A stretch of 64,000 nucleotides of DNA from Chimonanthus salicifolius (GCA_013350335.1 CM023535.1:24707746-24771745), one strand, 5' to 3'; positions 1-12,581 are shown, counted from the first letter of the stretch. The notes: a model not told the origin generated them from the sequence alone. Program-made: numbers and translations.

Positions 1-549
1 GATATTACGCTCATGATGCTATGTACTCACTCGAACGCATTCTTCACCACCAATTGCCGCATAGGATGGAACTCATTCAGGAATGTCGTCTAGGTTGTTT
101 ACTGTGTTAAAAAATAATTGAATCTGCGTCTTTCGTAGGATGTTTTTAGGTAGAGTCAGTCTAGCGTAGGAATTTCATTGAGTCAGTCTAGGATTTTTTT
201 TAGAGACATTTTAGCATTTTTATTGTTATTAGAGTCACTCTAGCATAGGAATTTCATTGAGTCAGTCTAGGTTACGATTTTGCTTTTAGGTTTGTTGTGA
301 GTGAACCTTCTAGGTACGTCTAAACCCAAAGTTAGCATTGTCCCGATATTTTTCTAAATTGCACCTGATCGTTGAACATTGGGACAATGTCTGATTTAAG
401 TTTGGGGGTATTAAGGGGTTACACTTGAGTCCAATAAAAAGTTCTGTGTTTTTCATCTGAAATTTTTTTATCAAGGGAAGAGTAAGTTTGTACTGAGACT
501 CCTTGTAAAAAAAATATATATATAGTCGAAATGATTTTTTTAGCATTAA
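1..549 (+). repeat. Degenerate Tat/Athila-like element: 3' internal end and start of its LTR
   Basis: No intact ORF is visible. A purine-rich tract ending in TTTGGGGGTA at 401-410, preceded by GGGACAATGTCTGATTTAAG, looks like the polypurine tract found before the 3' LTR of Tat/Athila-type Ty3 elements. The LTR would start just after it, but no clear TG start is visible. The rest of this LTR appears to continue at 4319-5898, 12582-12996 and 40290-41226 between later insertions. Lineage is inferred from motifs only. Confidence 0.45.
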
Positions 550-1689
550 TGTAACACCCTGGAATTTCAAAGTTACAAATTTACATGAATTTATTCATAT
601 TTACGAAATTGCCATTGTGATACATTTGAGTTGAATTTAATTGGGTCAATGGTTCAATCAAGACCTAATGGTTAGTAGTTTTAATTACAAAACAATAAAT
701 GGATAAGATGTACATAAACGGGTCGAAAATCATAATTGGGTCAAATTTTGTTAAATGGGTCAAAATGGTCAAATTGGACCCAATGGGTTGTGGTTGACAT
801 GTTTGACCATTAATTGAGCTCAAAGCTTAATTGGGTTAAGATGAGTTAAATGTTTGAGTTGGGTTTTGAGTTGAAGTAAATAATGGAGTTTGAATGAGTT
901 GAAGTTATTAGTTAAGTTAAATGAATGAGTCAAGTTGAATGAGTTAAATAAATGGATAGATGGAATATCAAAATGAAGTGAGGTGAGTAGATAAAGGGTT
1001 TGTGGGATTCAAGTTCAAATAACACCTCACGTTGGCTGCATGGGGGTCACTTCTAGCATAAAACATTTAGTCATAGATTAATTGGAAGTTGCCGTTATGG
1101 GAGTTACAAAGTTAAGAGGTTTATTTCAAATGCAAATTTTATACACGTTGGAAATGGTTTGGAATTCATGTTTGGGTCTTCAAAAGACAGCAATACATAG
1201 ATTGATGGTTCATGCATGTAACTCCAAGATTGGAGAACAAATGGATAGCTGATTGGAGGAGTAACACATAAGAGATTATAGCATTTCAAATTTAAATTAG
1301 ATATTAGACCAATGGGAGTAACAAAGTGTGTTCACACTTGGAAGAGAGGAGTTTTTATTCCAATAATAGAACTCCCACATGGGACGTTGATGAGGGCCAA
1401 ATGGAGCTGATTGGAGCTGCTGTTTGTGGAGTTACACTTGAGAGTGGTGGCTGTTACATAAGCCAAAACTTAGAGGCAACCAACAAGGGGCAGTGCAGCA
1501 CATGGGAGTTACATTTCAAAATGAAACTCCCATGTGAGACCTTAAGGAGAGGGGAGGTTACATTAGTCCAACCACAAGAAACGTTGGTTGCTTGGGGTGT
1601 TTCATTTCATAGATGAAACCCCCAAGTAACATAAAGAAGTTTGATTATGGAGAGATGAGTTACACAAGGGCTGAATTAACCTTGGGCTA

Positions 1690-2066
1690 ATTTTGGTTAA
1701 ACAAAGGGTTTCTTTTCATTTTACTCTTGCTATCTCTCTTTTCCTTGGACTGATATCATCTCTCCAAACACCAAGAACAGCAGCTGGTCACGGAATTGTA
1801 ATCAGTCTTGGGTTGCTTTCTTTCACCAAATCAAGAGCACACATTGAGCAAAGGAAGGGGGATCAAGGTTTCTCATCTAAAGTCAATATTCTTTCTCTCT
1901 CTCTACCTCTTTGCTGTGTCCTACATTTTTAAAAAAATAAGAGCAACAGCTGGTTGCTTAATCAGTCCTTGACCATCAAGGAATCAAGAAGAAGGAGAGG
2001 CTAAGAAAGGGAAAGGAACAAACCGAAGGGAAGATCAATTGGAGGAGTCGCGGAAATGGTAGGTTT
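1690..2066 (+). promoter_or_regulatory. Putative transcribed leader of LTR A1 with splice-donor-like end
   Basis: A pyrimidine-rich tract is followed by a purine-rich stretch and by GGAGTCGCGGAAATG then GTAGGTTTT. The same GGAGTCGCG plus GGTTAG or GTAGG junction recurs near 16372-16390 and 37090-37105 on the plus strand, and in reverse near 22180-22195 and 29525-29540. Conservation across copies suggests a leader exon with a 5' splice site. This is inference without transcript data. Confidence 0.35.
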
Positions 2067-2167
2067 TCGATAAACAATTTTTTAAATCATGACCTAGCCA
2101 TTGGATGGCCGAATCTAACAAGGGTTAGATATTGGATGGAGGTACATCAATAAGATAAAAAGATGGA

Positions 2168-3117
2168 CCATAGGGTTCGGCCCCATTGGATGGCCAAACC
2201 CCATGGAAATAATTGATTTATTTGGATGGTTTTTGGAAGTTAAAACCATACAAGTATGGGACTGTTTTTAGATGATTTAAAGTGTGTGTTTTAAAAAGGT
2301 TAAAACATAAATAAGGAAGTTTGTTTTAGACATAGATGAATGATTAAGAAATTCAAAAAAACAAAGGTCATAGGGTTCGGCCACCATGGAGGGCCGAACC
2401 CCATGCAAATGATGGTTTGGTTTTGATGTATTTGAAAAATATAAACCATGAAGTTGGTGGACTGTTTTTGGGTTTTATTTAAGATTCAAATACATGTTTT
2501 AGAAAGGGTTAAAAACATGGATCTGAATGACAAAGGACTGAAGTTAGCATGGTTTAAAACACTGGTTCAAAACTGATGAAATGGACCATTTGGATCGGCC
2601 ATTTTGAATGGCCGAATCCCATGAAATATTATGGTCATTTGGGACAAGTAGATGAACTGATTTGGATGGTGTTTAAGAGGTATAAAGGCAGCAATATTAT
2701 ATTGATATTGTATGTTTAAATAACACCTAAAACATGTTTGAAAGACCAAAACATGGATATAGGGTTCGGCCACCTTGGATGGCCGAACCCCATGTAAATA
2801 ATTGATGTGATTTGGTGAAGTTTAATTTACTGTTTTGATGGATGTATATGCGGCTGAACCATGTGTAATTCATGGTTGAGTTAGCATGATTAAACCATGA
2901 ACAATCATAGGTAATTGATGGATCAATTGAATCAAGAGAACCATTGGTTCAGCCATGTGTATGGCCGAACCCATGGACCATTTTTATGGACTGATTTGGT
3001 TGAATCAAAAGGTCTCAAGTTTGAATATTATGGAACAATATGAGGTGTTTAAAAAGGGTACCAAGTGAGCATTTGGATAAGCCATGGTTAGGCCATCTCA
3101 TGGCCGAACTATGGGGT
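2168..3117 (+). repeat. Palindrome (hairpin) array in LTR A1
   Basis: Copies start near 2168, 2371, 2581, 2758, 2941 and 3081, with a degenerate one near 2850. Each has arms close to GGGTTCGGCCA and TGGCCGAACCC. Spacing is about 140-210 bp. The sequence between copies is also similar, so in this LTR the hairpin sits inside a degenerate tandem repeat of about 200 bp. Confidence 0.8.
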
Positions 3118-3439
3118 ACTATGGCTAAGATAGGACATGGAAGTTTAAGTGGATTTTTGGGACTTAGACTAAATTAGAATCACATGAATGAATGCTTAAC
3201 TTGCTGTTATGTAAATAAGGTTTTGGGATTTCTAGAACGGTGTACAAGCCGTGATCGGAAGACGGTTCAAAGGAAGGGTCGAACAAAGTAAACAAGTGTA
3301 GGTTTCCTACCTTTATTGTAACCACTATTCCATATGTTGTTTTATGCTGATTTCAATAACTTGTATGTTTGTAAAGCTATGTTTCTAAATGACATGTTTG
3401 CATAGACATCTCATGCATGGCATGGGATGATGGTGTTGT

Positions 3440-3597
3440 AACCGGAGGCCACACTCCGTCGGGGCGTCCGAAAGACCACTGTGGGGTACCCTGATGATGA
3501 GAATCCCATCAGGACGAATCCGCAGGCCACACTCCGTCGGGGCGTCTGAAAGACCACTGTGGGTTACCTTGACGATGAGAATCCCGTCAAGTGATGG
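3440..3597 (+). repeat. GC-rich tandem repeat, 2 copies (LTR A1)
   Basis: Two units contain CCACACTCCGTCGGGGCGTC, then GAAAGACCACTGTGG and a copy of GATGATGAGAATCCCATC. The same unit appears in every family-A LTR near its 3' end, in 2 to 4 copies. Confidence 0.8.
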
Positions 3598-4318
3598 CTA
3601 TGTTGAATGGTGATGGGTGGGACTCATTACATGTTCATTTCATACACAGCATGTTTTTATGGAATTTTATCTCACATGTTTTATTATTATACTATTTGCA
3701 TGTTTTTTGACTAACCATGTGGTAGCCCTATTTGGAAACACTACTGGGCGCGTTGATCTAACGCCCTATCTATATCCTTAGTGGATGATGCAGGGAAAGG
3801 GAAAACGTAGAGCGAGAAGAGGACCAAGTACGGAAACTTGGGCGGTTTGAATGATTGGAATGGATTATGAATGGACTATTTTATGGACTTGATATTTGAT
3901 ATATTTGGACAATGTAATTTGGTAATTAGTTATGTTGGCTTGTAATAAGTGGTTAAGATAGATGCTATGGTTTGTTTTAAGTTGGATGTTTTGATTAAAC
4001 GATTAGTTAAGATTGATTAGTAATTTTGGAGAATAAGTTATGTACTTTGCTATCTAAGAATGGAAAATTGGAATACTCATAGGTTCTATTATAACCTCAG
4101 TTAGATTTAGACTAAGTTAATTCCGCAAGTTATATATGTTCCATGTGCGGATCAGTTTTATGGACTTAGTTCATACGCACATGGGCTTGGCCAGTTAAGG
4201 GTCGGATTTAGAGATCAGAACTTAACTTGCGTCGTGACACTCCGCCCCGATCACATGATTATTATATTTAAAAAAAAATAAACTATGAATATTAGAGTGA
4301 AAAGGGCGGGGTGTTACA

Positions 4319-5898
4319 AATAATGGGTAAATAATAATTTTTATATCATACCATTTCACAAAGATTTTTATGGACTTTATACTCGGAACAAATTTTACAT
4401 ATTAATATTTGGAAAAAGAAAAATATTCATTGAATCTAGTAATCACCAGAACGATACTAGTGGAGACTTATTGTCAGCGAACTTTAGTGCCTTTCGATTT
4501 TTCTGAGGTTATAAGTCAACTCTAATTTCCTTTGTTTTCGCATTAAGTCGTCGTTGATCTCATTATTCTTTGTCTTGGCCATATTACTGAGAACGCCGTT
4601 AAAATTGGGTTAGTACACTTAAATTTTTTCTAAATTTATTTGAAAGAACAAAATTACCGTATGAAGCTTAGGATATGATATAGGTCATTTTTGATCGTTT
4701 GAGCCTTCGTTCCTACCTATTTTTGGTCATTTTATCTTGATAGTTCACAGTTGAGTCTTATTGATAATTAACATGTTTTATTGTTTAGCCACGTTTATCG
4801 TACCCAATTCCGGTTGTGGACTTTGAGCCTCATTGAAATACCTATGACCTATTCTAGGAGCTCAGAAAATGTTAGAGATGAAATAAATATTGGGGTGGCA
4901 CTCTGAAAAAAATGAATGAAGTCGAAATATTATTTATTTAATTTAGTTAGCCCTTGATTTTATTTATATTAGATGCATTCAATGTTGTTTTTAGTTTTGT
5001 AGAGAAAAATTGGAGAAGTCATAATATCATCCTAAAACCCAGAAATATTGCAAGTAATGAGCTTAATTTGGAAGAACTTGAACTTTGATAATTATTCCAC
5101 CATTTTAGATATATAATTGTAAATTGGTTAGTCTGGATCTAGTTATGAGAGTCCAGATTAATCCAATTTTTTTAGGATAATGGTGGATTAATTATTGGAT
5201 TCCAAAAGAAAAAAGGAAGCTTGCTAAAGTTTGCTAAGTCTGAAGTCCAAGAACCAGAATGCCAATCCATTGGGCCAGGCTTGATCCACAGTCCACAGGC
5301 CAGAGTCCAAATCCATGAAGTCCAAGTAGATGAGTCAAGTTAGAATTTTATTTAAAGCTCAATTGCATTAAAGCCCAGACCAAATCCCATATCCATATGG
5401 CCCACACCTCTCCATTTGAAAATACCATTTGGAAACCCTAACTTTTCCACTCCATTCAATCCTACATCCACTCACACCTTATATCTAAATCCCAAAAATT
5501 TAGCACCCATACACGATTTCCATCACATCCAATCTACCTTAATCTTTCATAACTTGATACACACTCCAAACCCTACACTCACTAGCTCATACGACCATAC
5601 CTCATCCCAATCCTTACCATTCACACGAAACAATCCCAAAACCAATCCCATCCACCTAACCAAAATCCCTATATCTTCTCCTCAATTCATTCACACGATT
5701 TTAGCATATTTAAACCTTAGGAAAAGCACACTCATTTAGCCATCATCTAACCATCCATTCAGGTTAACATTAGATCTTAACCTTCCAATCCATACACACA
5801 AACCCTAACCCAAAAATGCTTCATTTGGCCAACACCTATAACCTCTCCCCCATTCGATCACTACCCTATCTTTCCTCTCCCATTTGCATATCCCTATC
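4319..5898 (+). repeat. Middle segment of Tat/Athila-like LTR (non-coding)
   Basis: No convincing coding sequence is present. The segment resumes after solo LTR A1 and continues at 12582 after solo LTR B. From about 5400 on, the plus strand is strongly G-poor (see next entry). A TATA box downstream at 12721 fits this being U3 of a plus-strand LTR. Confidence 0.4.
5400..5898 (+). other. G-depleted, C/A/T-rich tract
   Basis: For about 500 bp the plus strand is nearly free of G, with repeated CCATCC, CACACC and AATCCC words. A 107-codon open frame lies within it (5416-5739), but its Pro/His/Thr/Asn-rich product reflects only the base bias. After removing the 5899-12581 insertion, the C-rich character continues to about 12715, just before a TATA box. 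Confidence 0.6.
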
Positions 5899-6169
5899 TG
5901 TAACAACCCGACCCGATTTGTAGAGATTGTAGGGCCTCAGTAGTAGTGGAGAGAATGTGGGCCCCATGGTGGACCCCAGTTTACCTAGTTTCGAGTTCGG
6001 AGACTCGGAGGATGTTTAAGTAATTTTGGATTATTAAATATTTTGCTATTTAAAATGTTTGAAAATTTCACGACTTTTCTCTATCGATGTTCGACGTTTG
6101 ATTTTAACGGGTTTTAACTTATTTTCAAAAATTTAAGATATTAAAATATTTTTTTAAAAAAAAGGAAAA

Positions 6170-6670
6170 TAACCTAAAACCCTAAAGCCGTAAAATAAAA
6201 ACCCCCCATTCTTTCCCCACCCAGGGCGGCACTGTAGCACAGCTACAGTGCCAGTTCCTCTCTCCCATCTCTCTTGCTGTTCTAACCCTAATCCTAAACT
6301 CCCCTCCCCCTTGGTGCCACTGCCGCCGCCGCCACTCCCTTTTCTCTTTCTCGACCCCCCTCTCATCTTCCTCTCTCGCATCTCTCCCCTCTCTATCCCG
6401 ACTCCTCTTTCTTCCTTTTTCTTTATTCTCTTTCCTAACCCTAAGTGTTGCTGCCACCATCTATTTGATCTCTCTTCTCTCCTGTTGTTGCTCCGCCTCG
6501 ACTTGCCCCTTCTCGCCTTTCGGATTCACTTTTCGTCGTCGGCCCAGGTACTCCATTTTCTTTTCCTTCTCCTTTTTCCCTTCTTCCTCCTCTTTCCCTA
6601 TTTTCCTTTATTTTCCTCCATTTTCCTCTCTTTTCCCGTCTTTCCCTCGGTTTCCCTAGTGGCTGAGTCA
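6170..6670 (+). promoter_or_regulatory. Pyrimidine-rich leader-like tract of LTR B
   Basis: An A/T-rich stretch (TTAAAATATTTTTTTAAAAA) is followed by AACCTAAAACCCTAAAGCC and about 450 bp of C/T-rich sequence with a run of GCC codons. This resembles a plant 5' untranslated leader. Open frames here (for example 6248-6688, leucine/phenylalanine/serine-rich) are low-complexity artefacts. Confidence 0.35.
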
Positions 6671-6717
6671 ACTCAACCTAGTCGGTGAGTTGACTCGGCC
6701 GAGTTTAGTTTTGGATC

Positions 6718-6960
6718 TGGTCCATTTCTGGCCCAATTTTGGGTTCGGCCCAAACTTGGTCTGGCTTAGTTCTCCAGACCAGTCCGGCCCAACTCTGCTC
6801 GGCCTGGCCTAGTTCGGCCCAACTCTGCTCGGCCCGACCCAGTTCGACCCAATTTTCAGGCCTGGCCTAGTTTTAGGCCCTGATTTCAGTTTTAGACCCA
6901 ACTTTTAGTTTCGAGCACGTCTTGGGCCCGGCCCATTTCAGACCCATTTACAACCCATAT
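6718..6960 (+). promoter_or_regulatory. Cluster of GGCCCA / site II-like motifs
   Basis: Within about 240 bp there are at least five GGCCCA words and several GACCCA or GGCCCG variants, partly from a local duplication of CGGCCCAACTCTGCTCGGCC. GGCCCA is the complement of TGGGCC, the plant site II element recognised by TCP factors. Binding here is inferred. Confidence 0.35.
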
Positions 6961-7580
6961 TTGTTTTAGCAGTTTTAACCCATTTACTTATCTTTGTATT
7001 CCCCTTTTCAACAGTTGGAGCTTCCTTCAACCCAGTGGACCCCTTTTTTTACTTTGGATTTCAATAACGCGCACACAGGTGAGGGGACTCATCACACTTA
7101 TTTTAGCATGCATGAAAGCATATTATCCTGTAATCGTTGGACACGAAGTACGATGAATGGGCCCTTATATGAACTGAGCCACTAGGTAAGGGAAATCGTC
7201 GTGGTGATTGATGTGGCAAAGGACCTCTCTGGGCGTACTCGTGTTAGATTACCTGTGATAGCATGTTGGTTGGGTAATATGATAACGTGATGATTTATAT
7301 CTTGATAATCTGTTGGTTGGATTGATGCGCGTTATGCGATAACATGCTATTTGATCTCATAATAACCTGTTGAATTGCCAAATGTTATAACATGCTGGAT
7401 GGACTGTGTAGTATCATGATGTGTACAACCTGTAGCAATAAATGATATGTTTTAGATAATAACATGTTACCTGTTGGTTTGATAGCATGTGATAAGTGAC
7501 AGTATATACGTGATTATTATGTGATATGCTATATTGATAACATGCATAAAGATAACTTGTGAGGCAGTCATGGAATCTTT

Positions 7581-7772
7581 AGGGATGATGCGGTGAGGGA
7601 CAACTCCCTCTAGTATGGTTTGTGATTCCCCGGATGACTGAGTAGGCTGAGGATGTGCTCGCTCGCTCATTAGTCGAGGGATGATGCGGTGAGGGATAGC
7701 TCCCGCTGGTATGGTTTGTGATTCCCCGGATGACTGAGTAGGCTGAGGATGTGCTCGCCCGCTCATTGGTCG
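7581..7772 (+). repeat. Tandem repeat, 96-bp unit x 2
   Basis: AGGGATGATGCGGTGAGGGA begins at 7581 and again at 7677. Both units run through a shared ATTCCCCGGATGACTGAGTA segment. Confidence 0.85.
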
Positions 7773-7783
7773 AAAGATGGTGT

Positions 7784-8108
7784 GATGAGATATTCCAGGC
7801 TAGGACACCTGTAGGGTGGGGACAACTTCCGACGTGATATGATGAGATATTCCAGGCTAGGACACCTATAGGGTGGGGACAGCCTGCGACGTGATGTGAT
7901 GAAATATTCCAGGCTAGGACACCTCTAGGGTGGGGACAGCCTGCGGTGTGATGTGATGAGATATTCCAGGCTAGGACACCTGTAGGGTGGGGACAAGCTG
8001 CGGTGTGATGTGCTGAGATGTTCCAGGCTATGACATCTCCAGGGTGGGTGCAGTCTGAGTTATGGTATTCCAGGCTAGGACACTTGTATGGTGGGGACAG
8101 CCTGTGGC
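7784..8108 (+). repeat. Tandem repeat, 57-bp unit x about 6
   Basis: Unit starts at 7784, 7841, 7898, 7955 and 8012 have an exact 57-bp period. A degenerate sixth unit follows from about 8056. Core: GATATTCCAGGCTAGGACAC then GGTGGGGACAGCCTGCG. Confidence 0.88.
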
Positions 8109-9535
8109 GTGATGTGGTGGTGTGTTTACCCGCGATTATGACTTGGGGTTAATTGTTGAGACTTGTTGTGGGTGTTGACTCACCAGGAATTTATGGGCAC
8201 CTAACGAATGAGTTCAACCGGCTTATTCGGTAGAAGACCTATAGAATTCTGTGAGGGGTGGATACACCAATCGTGTGGAGACCAACGGATGAGGTCCAAA
8301 GGTTATAGGTTTGACTATCGAGAGTCTAGTGCTTGGTGGAGGAGACCATAGATGAATCTGGTTGGCAGTCCCTTGAGGACTGGTGGGGTGGTTACTCCCG
8401 TGTAGTAACACGTTTGGGACTCTAGTGAGCTCGACTCTTGGGTTGGTCGTGATATTTGTGCGGGTTGTCATGAGAAGGTCATAGGTCTGGTCGAGGATTA
8501 TGGATTCTGATCCGGTTGGGGATCAGTCTGAGTACCCGAGGGTGGGTGGACTGCAGCGGATGGGCACGCGAGGGAGTGGCCATAGAGTTCTATTGGGTTT
8601 GTTAGAGGATGTGCTGGAGGCCCGACAGATGTGGACCCGTGTGTTAGGGGTAGGCCACCCGCTTGCATAGTTATGCATGTAGACATCATAGACATTGATG
8701 TGCTCATATGATCATATATAGTATATACTTGGTGACATGATGCGTGTGTTTCCCTCACTGGGCATGTAGAGCTCACCACTTGCCTCACAGGTACTTCATA
8801 AAGGAAGGGTCAGCGGGACCCTCAATCGGGTGTTGGGCGTGGAGCTACAGCTTTGTACTTGGTCATAGTTCCATTTTGTAATGTAACGCCCCGCCCTTTT
8901 TCACTCGCTTCTTCCCGTAAATCAGAGTCTATTTTTTTTTTTATAACAGAGTAGAGTGATAGAGCCTGGGATGTCACGACGCGAGCTAAGTCCGAACTTC
9001 TAAAGTCCGACCCTTAACTGGCCAACCCAATGTGTGCATGGACTAAGTCCATGAAAAATGGTTCACACATAACAATATCAACTTGCGGAATTAAAATCAT
9101 AACATGCGGAAATAATAATGAACCAAGTTCTATTCCATTCAGATAGCAAAGTATGTCAAGTCCTTAATTATCATTCAAATACCATAATTATCAAAATTAA
9201 CATCCAACCATCTAAGTTATTACATTCCGAAATCTAGATACTCAAAATACAAGTCCATGAGTAACTTTATTAAAAATTATAAACTAAATCATCCAAGCTC
9301 CTATGCTTGGCCCGTCTTGCATTCATCGTTCCCTTGATTTCTTGTGTCATCCACTAGGGTAGAAGTAGGGCGTTAGTACAATGCGCCTAATAGGTATTCC
9401 AGTTACAACTAACACATGGTTAGTACAAAACATATATAATAATATCGTAATGTCAAAAACCATATAAACCATGCCATGCAATGATGACAAATGCAATGAG
9501 TCCCATCCATCACATGTACATAACAGTACCCACCA

Positions 9536-9655
9536 CATAGGTCTTTCGGACGCCCCGACGGAGTGTGGACCCTCCGGTTTCTTCCTGATGGAAACCCCAC
9601 ATAGGTTTTTCGGACGCCCCGACGAAGTGTGCCCCCTTCGGTTACAAATCCTTCA
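9536..9655 (-). repeat. GC-rich tandem repeat, 2 copies (LTR A2)
   Basis: Two units contain TTTCGGACGCCCCGACG (reverse complement of the family-A unit) about 60 bp apart, at about 9543 and 9608. Confidence 0.75.
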
Positions 9656-10020
9656 CCCCATGCCATGCATGAGATGCCAATGAAACACATGCTATTTTAA
9701 TAACATAAACATAGCATTTAAAATCATATTAAAACACATGATATTTCCTCGTATAAACATAGCATTTAAAAGTCATCCTTTAAGACATATCATTTGCAGC
9801 ATAAATTCATCAAAAATAAGATAAACACAATGTACATAAACCCATGGTTTCAAAGAGGTGAAATCCTACCAAAGACCGCTAATGTGTCCTTGCGTCTTTC
9901 ATCTGGTAACCGTTCACGATCTTAAATACCTTGTGAGGTCCCGTTACCTTATATACATCAATTAATCAAAACCATGTCCCATTTGATTTAACATTATGTT
10001 TAAGTCCATAAACAATTCCT

Positions 10021-11450
10021 CATGGGGCTCGGCCATGGCCGAACCCATGATCCTTCAATTTTGCTTTGTATTTACAACAATGCCATTCATGGATAACATA
10101 AGCCATAATCCAATCCTTTTCCTCCATTAATAAATGCCTAAGTCCATGTCTTGATCCACAAATCCATCTCATGGGGTTCATGGCCGAACACATGATCTTT
10201 CAATTTAGGCGATATTTACAAAATTGCCATTGGTTCCATCAACTTATGTTTGAGTTCTAACACATAGTTCCATTCATTTATTTAAACATTCATAACACTC
10301 CCATTAACCCTTTAAAATAATTCATAACCGATTCCTTTAAACATATTAGGTCCCTACTTGACCCATAAAAATCCTTAACCACTTAAGTCCATAAAGAACC
10401 TCATGGGGTTCGGCCATACACCATGGCCGAACCCATAATCCTCCATTTTGGCCTTTATTACCAAATTGCCATTATCTCATGTTCAATTCCAATCCGATCC
10501 TTAATCTAAACATGATCCATAAGAATTGGTTCATGGGGTTCGGCCAAGCACCATGGCCGAACCCTATGATGTCTAAGTTTCCATTTTTATCAATAATCCA
10601 TTATTAACAAATCCATAATTAATCAGTCCATAATTAGAAGGTCCATATTTAGAAACTTTCTAAATTCCATATCCAACTTCCATACTCAGAAAGTCCCTAA
10701 ATAGAAACTTTCTAAATTTATCAATTCCTATTCTTGGATCCCTAACTCCAAGTTCTTTCCATAATTTTAAACCTTCCAAATTAAAATTCCATAATTGGAA
10801 AGTTCCTAATTAAAACTTTCTAATTTAGTCTCCACTTCCAAAAATAGAAACTTTCCCATTTTAATCTCCTCCTTCTATTTTTTTAGAAACTTTCTAAATA
10901 AACAAACTTCCATAAATAAACTTTAGTGGGGTTCGGCCATACACCATGGCCGAACCTCACCCATAGAAACAAATCTAACCCTTTCCATTATTTTCTAAAT
11001 TAATAACATCCTCCATGGGGTTCGACCATACACCATGGCCAAACCCTATGGTTCATGATCTTGACCATTATTTACTCCTTGATCCTCCATTATTTAATCC
11101 CATTAAAATTCAATGATAATACTAACACCACTCCATGGGGTTCGGCCATACCCATAGCCGAACCCTATGGTTCATAATCTTCCTCTAAAAAAATTATTAA
11201 CAATAACATTCATCCCTTCAAAACATTGGTATTCCTTACATGGTTTTTATCATTCAAACCTTCATTAAATAAACCATGTCCTTCCATGGGGTTCGGCCAT
11301 GCACCATGGCCGAACCCCATGGTTCATCATTCCATTAAAATCATCAAACCATGGCCGAACCCCATGGTTCATCATTCCATTAAAATCATCAAACCATCTC
11401 CCAATCTTCTTCCATGGGGTTCGGCCATACACCATGGCCGAACCCTATGG
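10021..11450 (-). repeat. Palindrome array in LTR A2
   Basis: Copies lie near 10021, 10173, 10402, 10532, 10925, 11013, 11133, 11284, 11350 (right arm only) and 11412. The best ones read CATGGGGTTCGGCCATACAC then CATGGCCGAACC. The copy at 10925 has GTG/CAC instead of ATG/CAT at its outer ends, changed on both sides. Confidence 0.85.
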
Positions 11451-12581
11451 TTCTTTTCTTTTAAAAACAAACTTATCAAATAAAAATACTAACCGGTTCC
11501 GATTGATTCTTGCTTTTCCAATCCTTCTCCTTTCTTCTTAATTTTTTTTCTCCAAAACTGAGAAAACCTCTCGCTGGCTGCCTTCTCCTTCTCCTTGTTC
11601 TTGCCGTGAATGAGAACTTGAGAGAGGGAGAGAGAAAGAAAATTGGAGAGAGAGATGTGCAATCCGTGCGCCCTTGTCCTTCTCTCCTTTTATTACTTAC
11701 AATTAAACCCAACTTAGAAGGTGCTTAAGATAGCTAATCCCCCTTAGGCCGTGTACCCTTGTTGCAGTTCTCTTAAAACCTCCACTCGGCCATCTCATTT
11801 AGACAATGCCGAGTGCACCTTTCCTTCCTCTCTTTTCTAGTTTCCAATTGATCCAATCTATACTTAGATAATACCAATATACAATTGCCTTGTGCCCTTT
11901 CTTGTGCCTTAATTGGAAGTTGCCGACCTTCGCACTTTAGCAATGTCACACACGGCACACAATCTCTATTTAATTAGACATCTTCTTTATTTAATTTTAG
12001 ACAATTTGCACACCCTTTTTAAATGATCTCATGCGCCCAACATAGATATGGTAATCCCTACACACGGCCAATGTAATATTCAAATCCAATATTCAGCCAT
12101 GCACAATCATCCCTTTCCTTATTTATTTAATATTGCATTATTAATTAAATTCAACCCCATTTAAATTTTATTGAAACCAATTTCAAAACCGTTGGGTCCC
12201 AATTGGGCCAATGACCGAACTCATTACCCAATTTAAGATCCATAACGAATATTCACAAATTAAATGGATTATTTTCATACAAAATAATAAATTGAAAATC
12301 CGGGGTGTTACATATAATTGAGGGCTTGCTAATGTATTTGAGATAAGTGTACATTTCATTGAGTTGGATGAATGTAATAATGGACTGATGTTACTGTTTC
12401 CAGTTTTGATTGATACTTTATTGATTTACTGGTGAATTGCCCGTGGTTACTATGAGTTACGAGAGCGGTATGTCTCAGTTAAAAAAATAAATAAATAAAA
12501 AAATGCCCCTGAAATAGTATTAGATCGGTGTTTTGAGACTTTGTAACAGTTTAACGTGCCGCAATGGGATGGGTCGTTACA

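Larger units (their letters stand above)
550..4318 (+). mobile_element. Solo LTR, gypsy family A (copy A1)
   Basis: It starts TGTAACACCCTGGAATTTCA and ends GGGCGGGGTGTTACA. The near target-site duplication is ATTAA (545-549) and AATAA (4319-4323), with one mismatch. No internal region, PBS or PPT is present, so this is a solo LTR left by LTR-LTR recombination. It is 3.77 kb long and in plus orientation. It shares with the other family-A LTRs a pyrimidine-rich leader (about 1690-1930), a GGAGTCGCGGAA segment followed by GTAGGTTTT (about 2044-2065), a hairpin array and a GC-rich tandem repeat near the 3' end. Confidence 0.85.
8882..12312 (-). mobile_element. Solo LTR, gypsy family A (copy A2), inside LTR B
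   Basis: On the plus strand it runs from TGTAACGCCCCGCCC to CCGGGGTGTTACA, the reverse of family A. Target duplication TGTAA (8877-8881) and TATAA (12313-12317) has one mismatch. It is 3.43 kb with no internal region. On the minus strand AATAAAAGGAGAGAAGG (11678-11694) is identical to the motif at 36929-36945 in copy A4 and may mark the core promoter or start site. Confidence 0.85.
5899..12581 (+). mobile_element. Solo LTR family B, interrupted by solo LTR A2
   Basis: It starts TGTAACAACCCGACCCGATT and ends GGGATGGGTCGTTACA, an inverted pair of LTR ends. Flanking pentamers CTATC (5894-5898) and CACTC (12582-12586) match at only 3 of 5 positions, so the target duplication is weak. Without the nested copy it is about 3.25 kb. 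Plus orientation is inferred from a leader-like pyrimidine-rich tract near its 5' side. It carries two tandem arrays and a GGCCCA cluster. No coding sequence is present. Confidence 0.65.

Noticed and set aside
5416..5739. 107-codon open frame
   Set aside because: Explained by the G-poor tract, which removes TAG and TGA stops; product is Thr/Pro/His/Asn-rich without motifs.
6170..6190. ACCCTAAA words resembling telomere repeats
   Set aside because: Only one or two units; typical telobox-like words of plant leaders, not a telomeric array.
6248..6688. 146-codon open frame, Leu/Phe/Ser/Pro-rich
   Set aside because: Low-complexity product of a C/T-rich leader tract; overlapping frames on both strands look alike in composition; no domain.
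10021..11450. Regularly spaced palindromic repeats resembling a CRISPR array
   Set aside because: Plant nuclear LTR context, irregular spacing, spacers shared between LTR copies, no cas genes; repeats belong to the retrotransposon.
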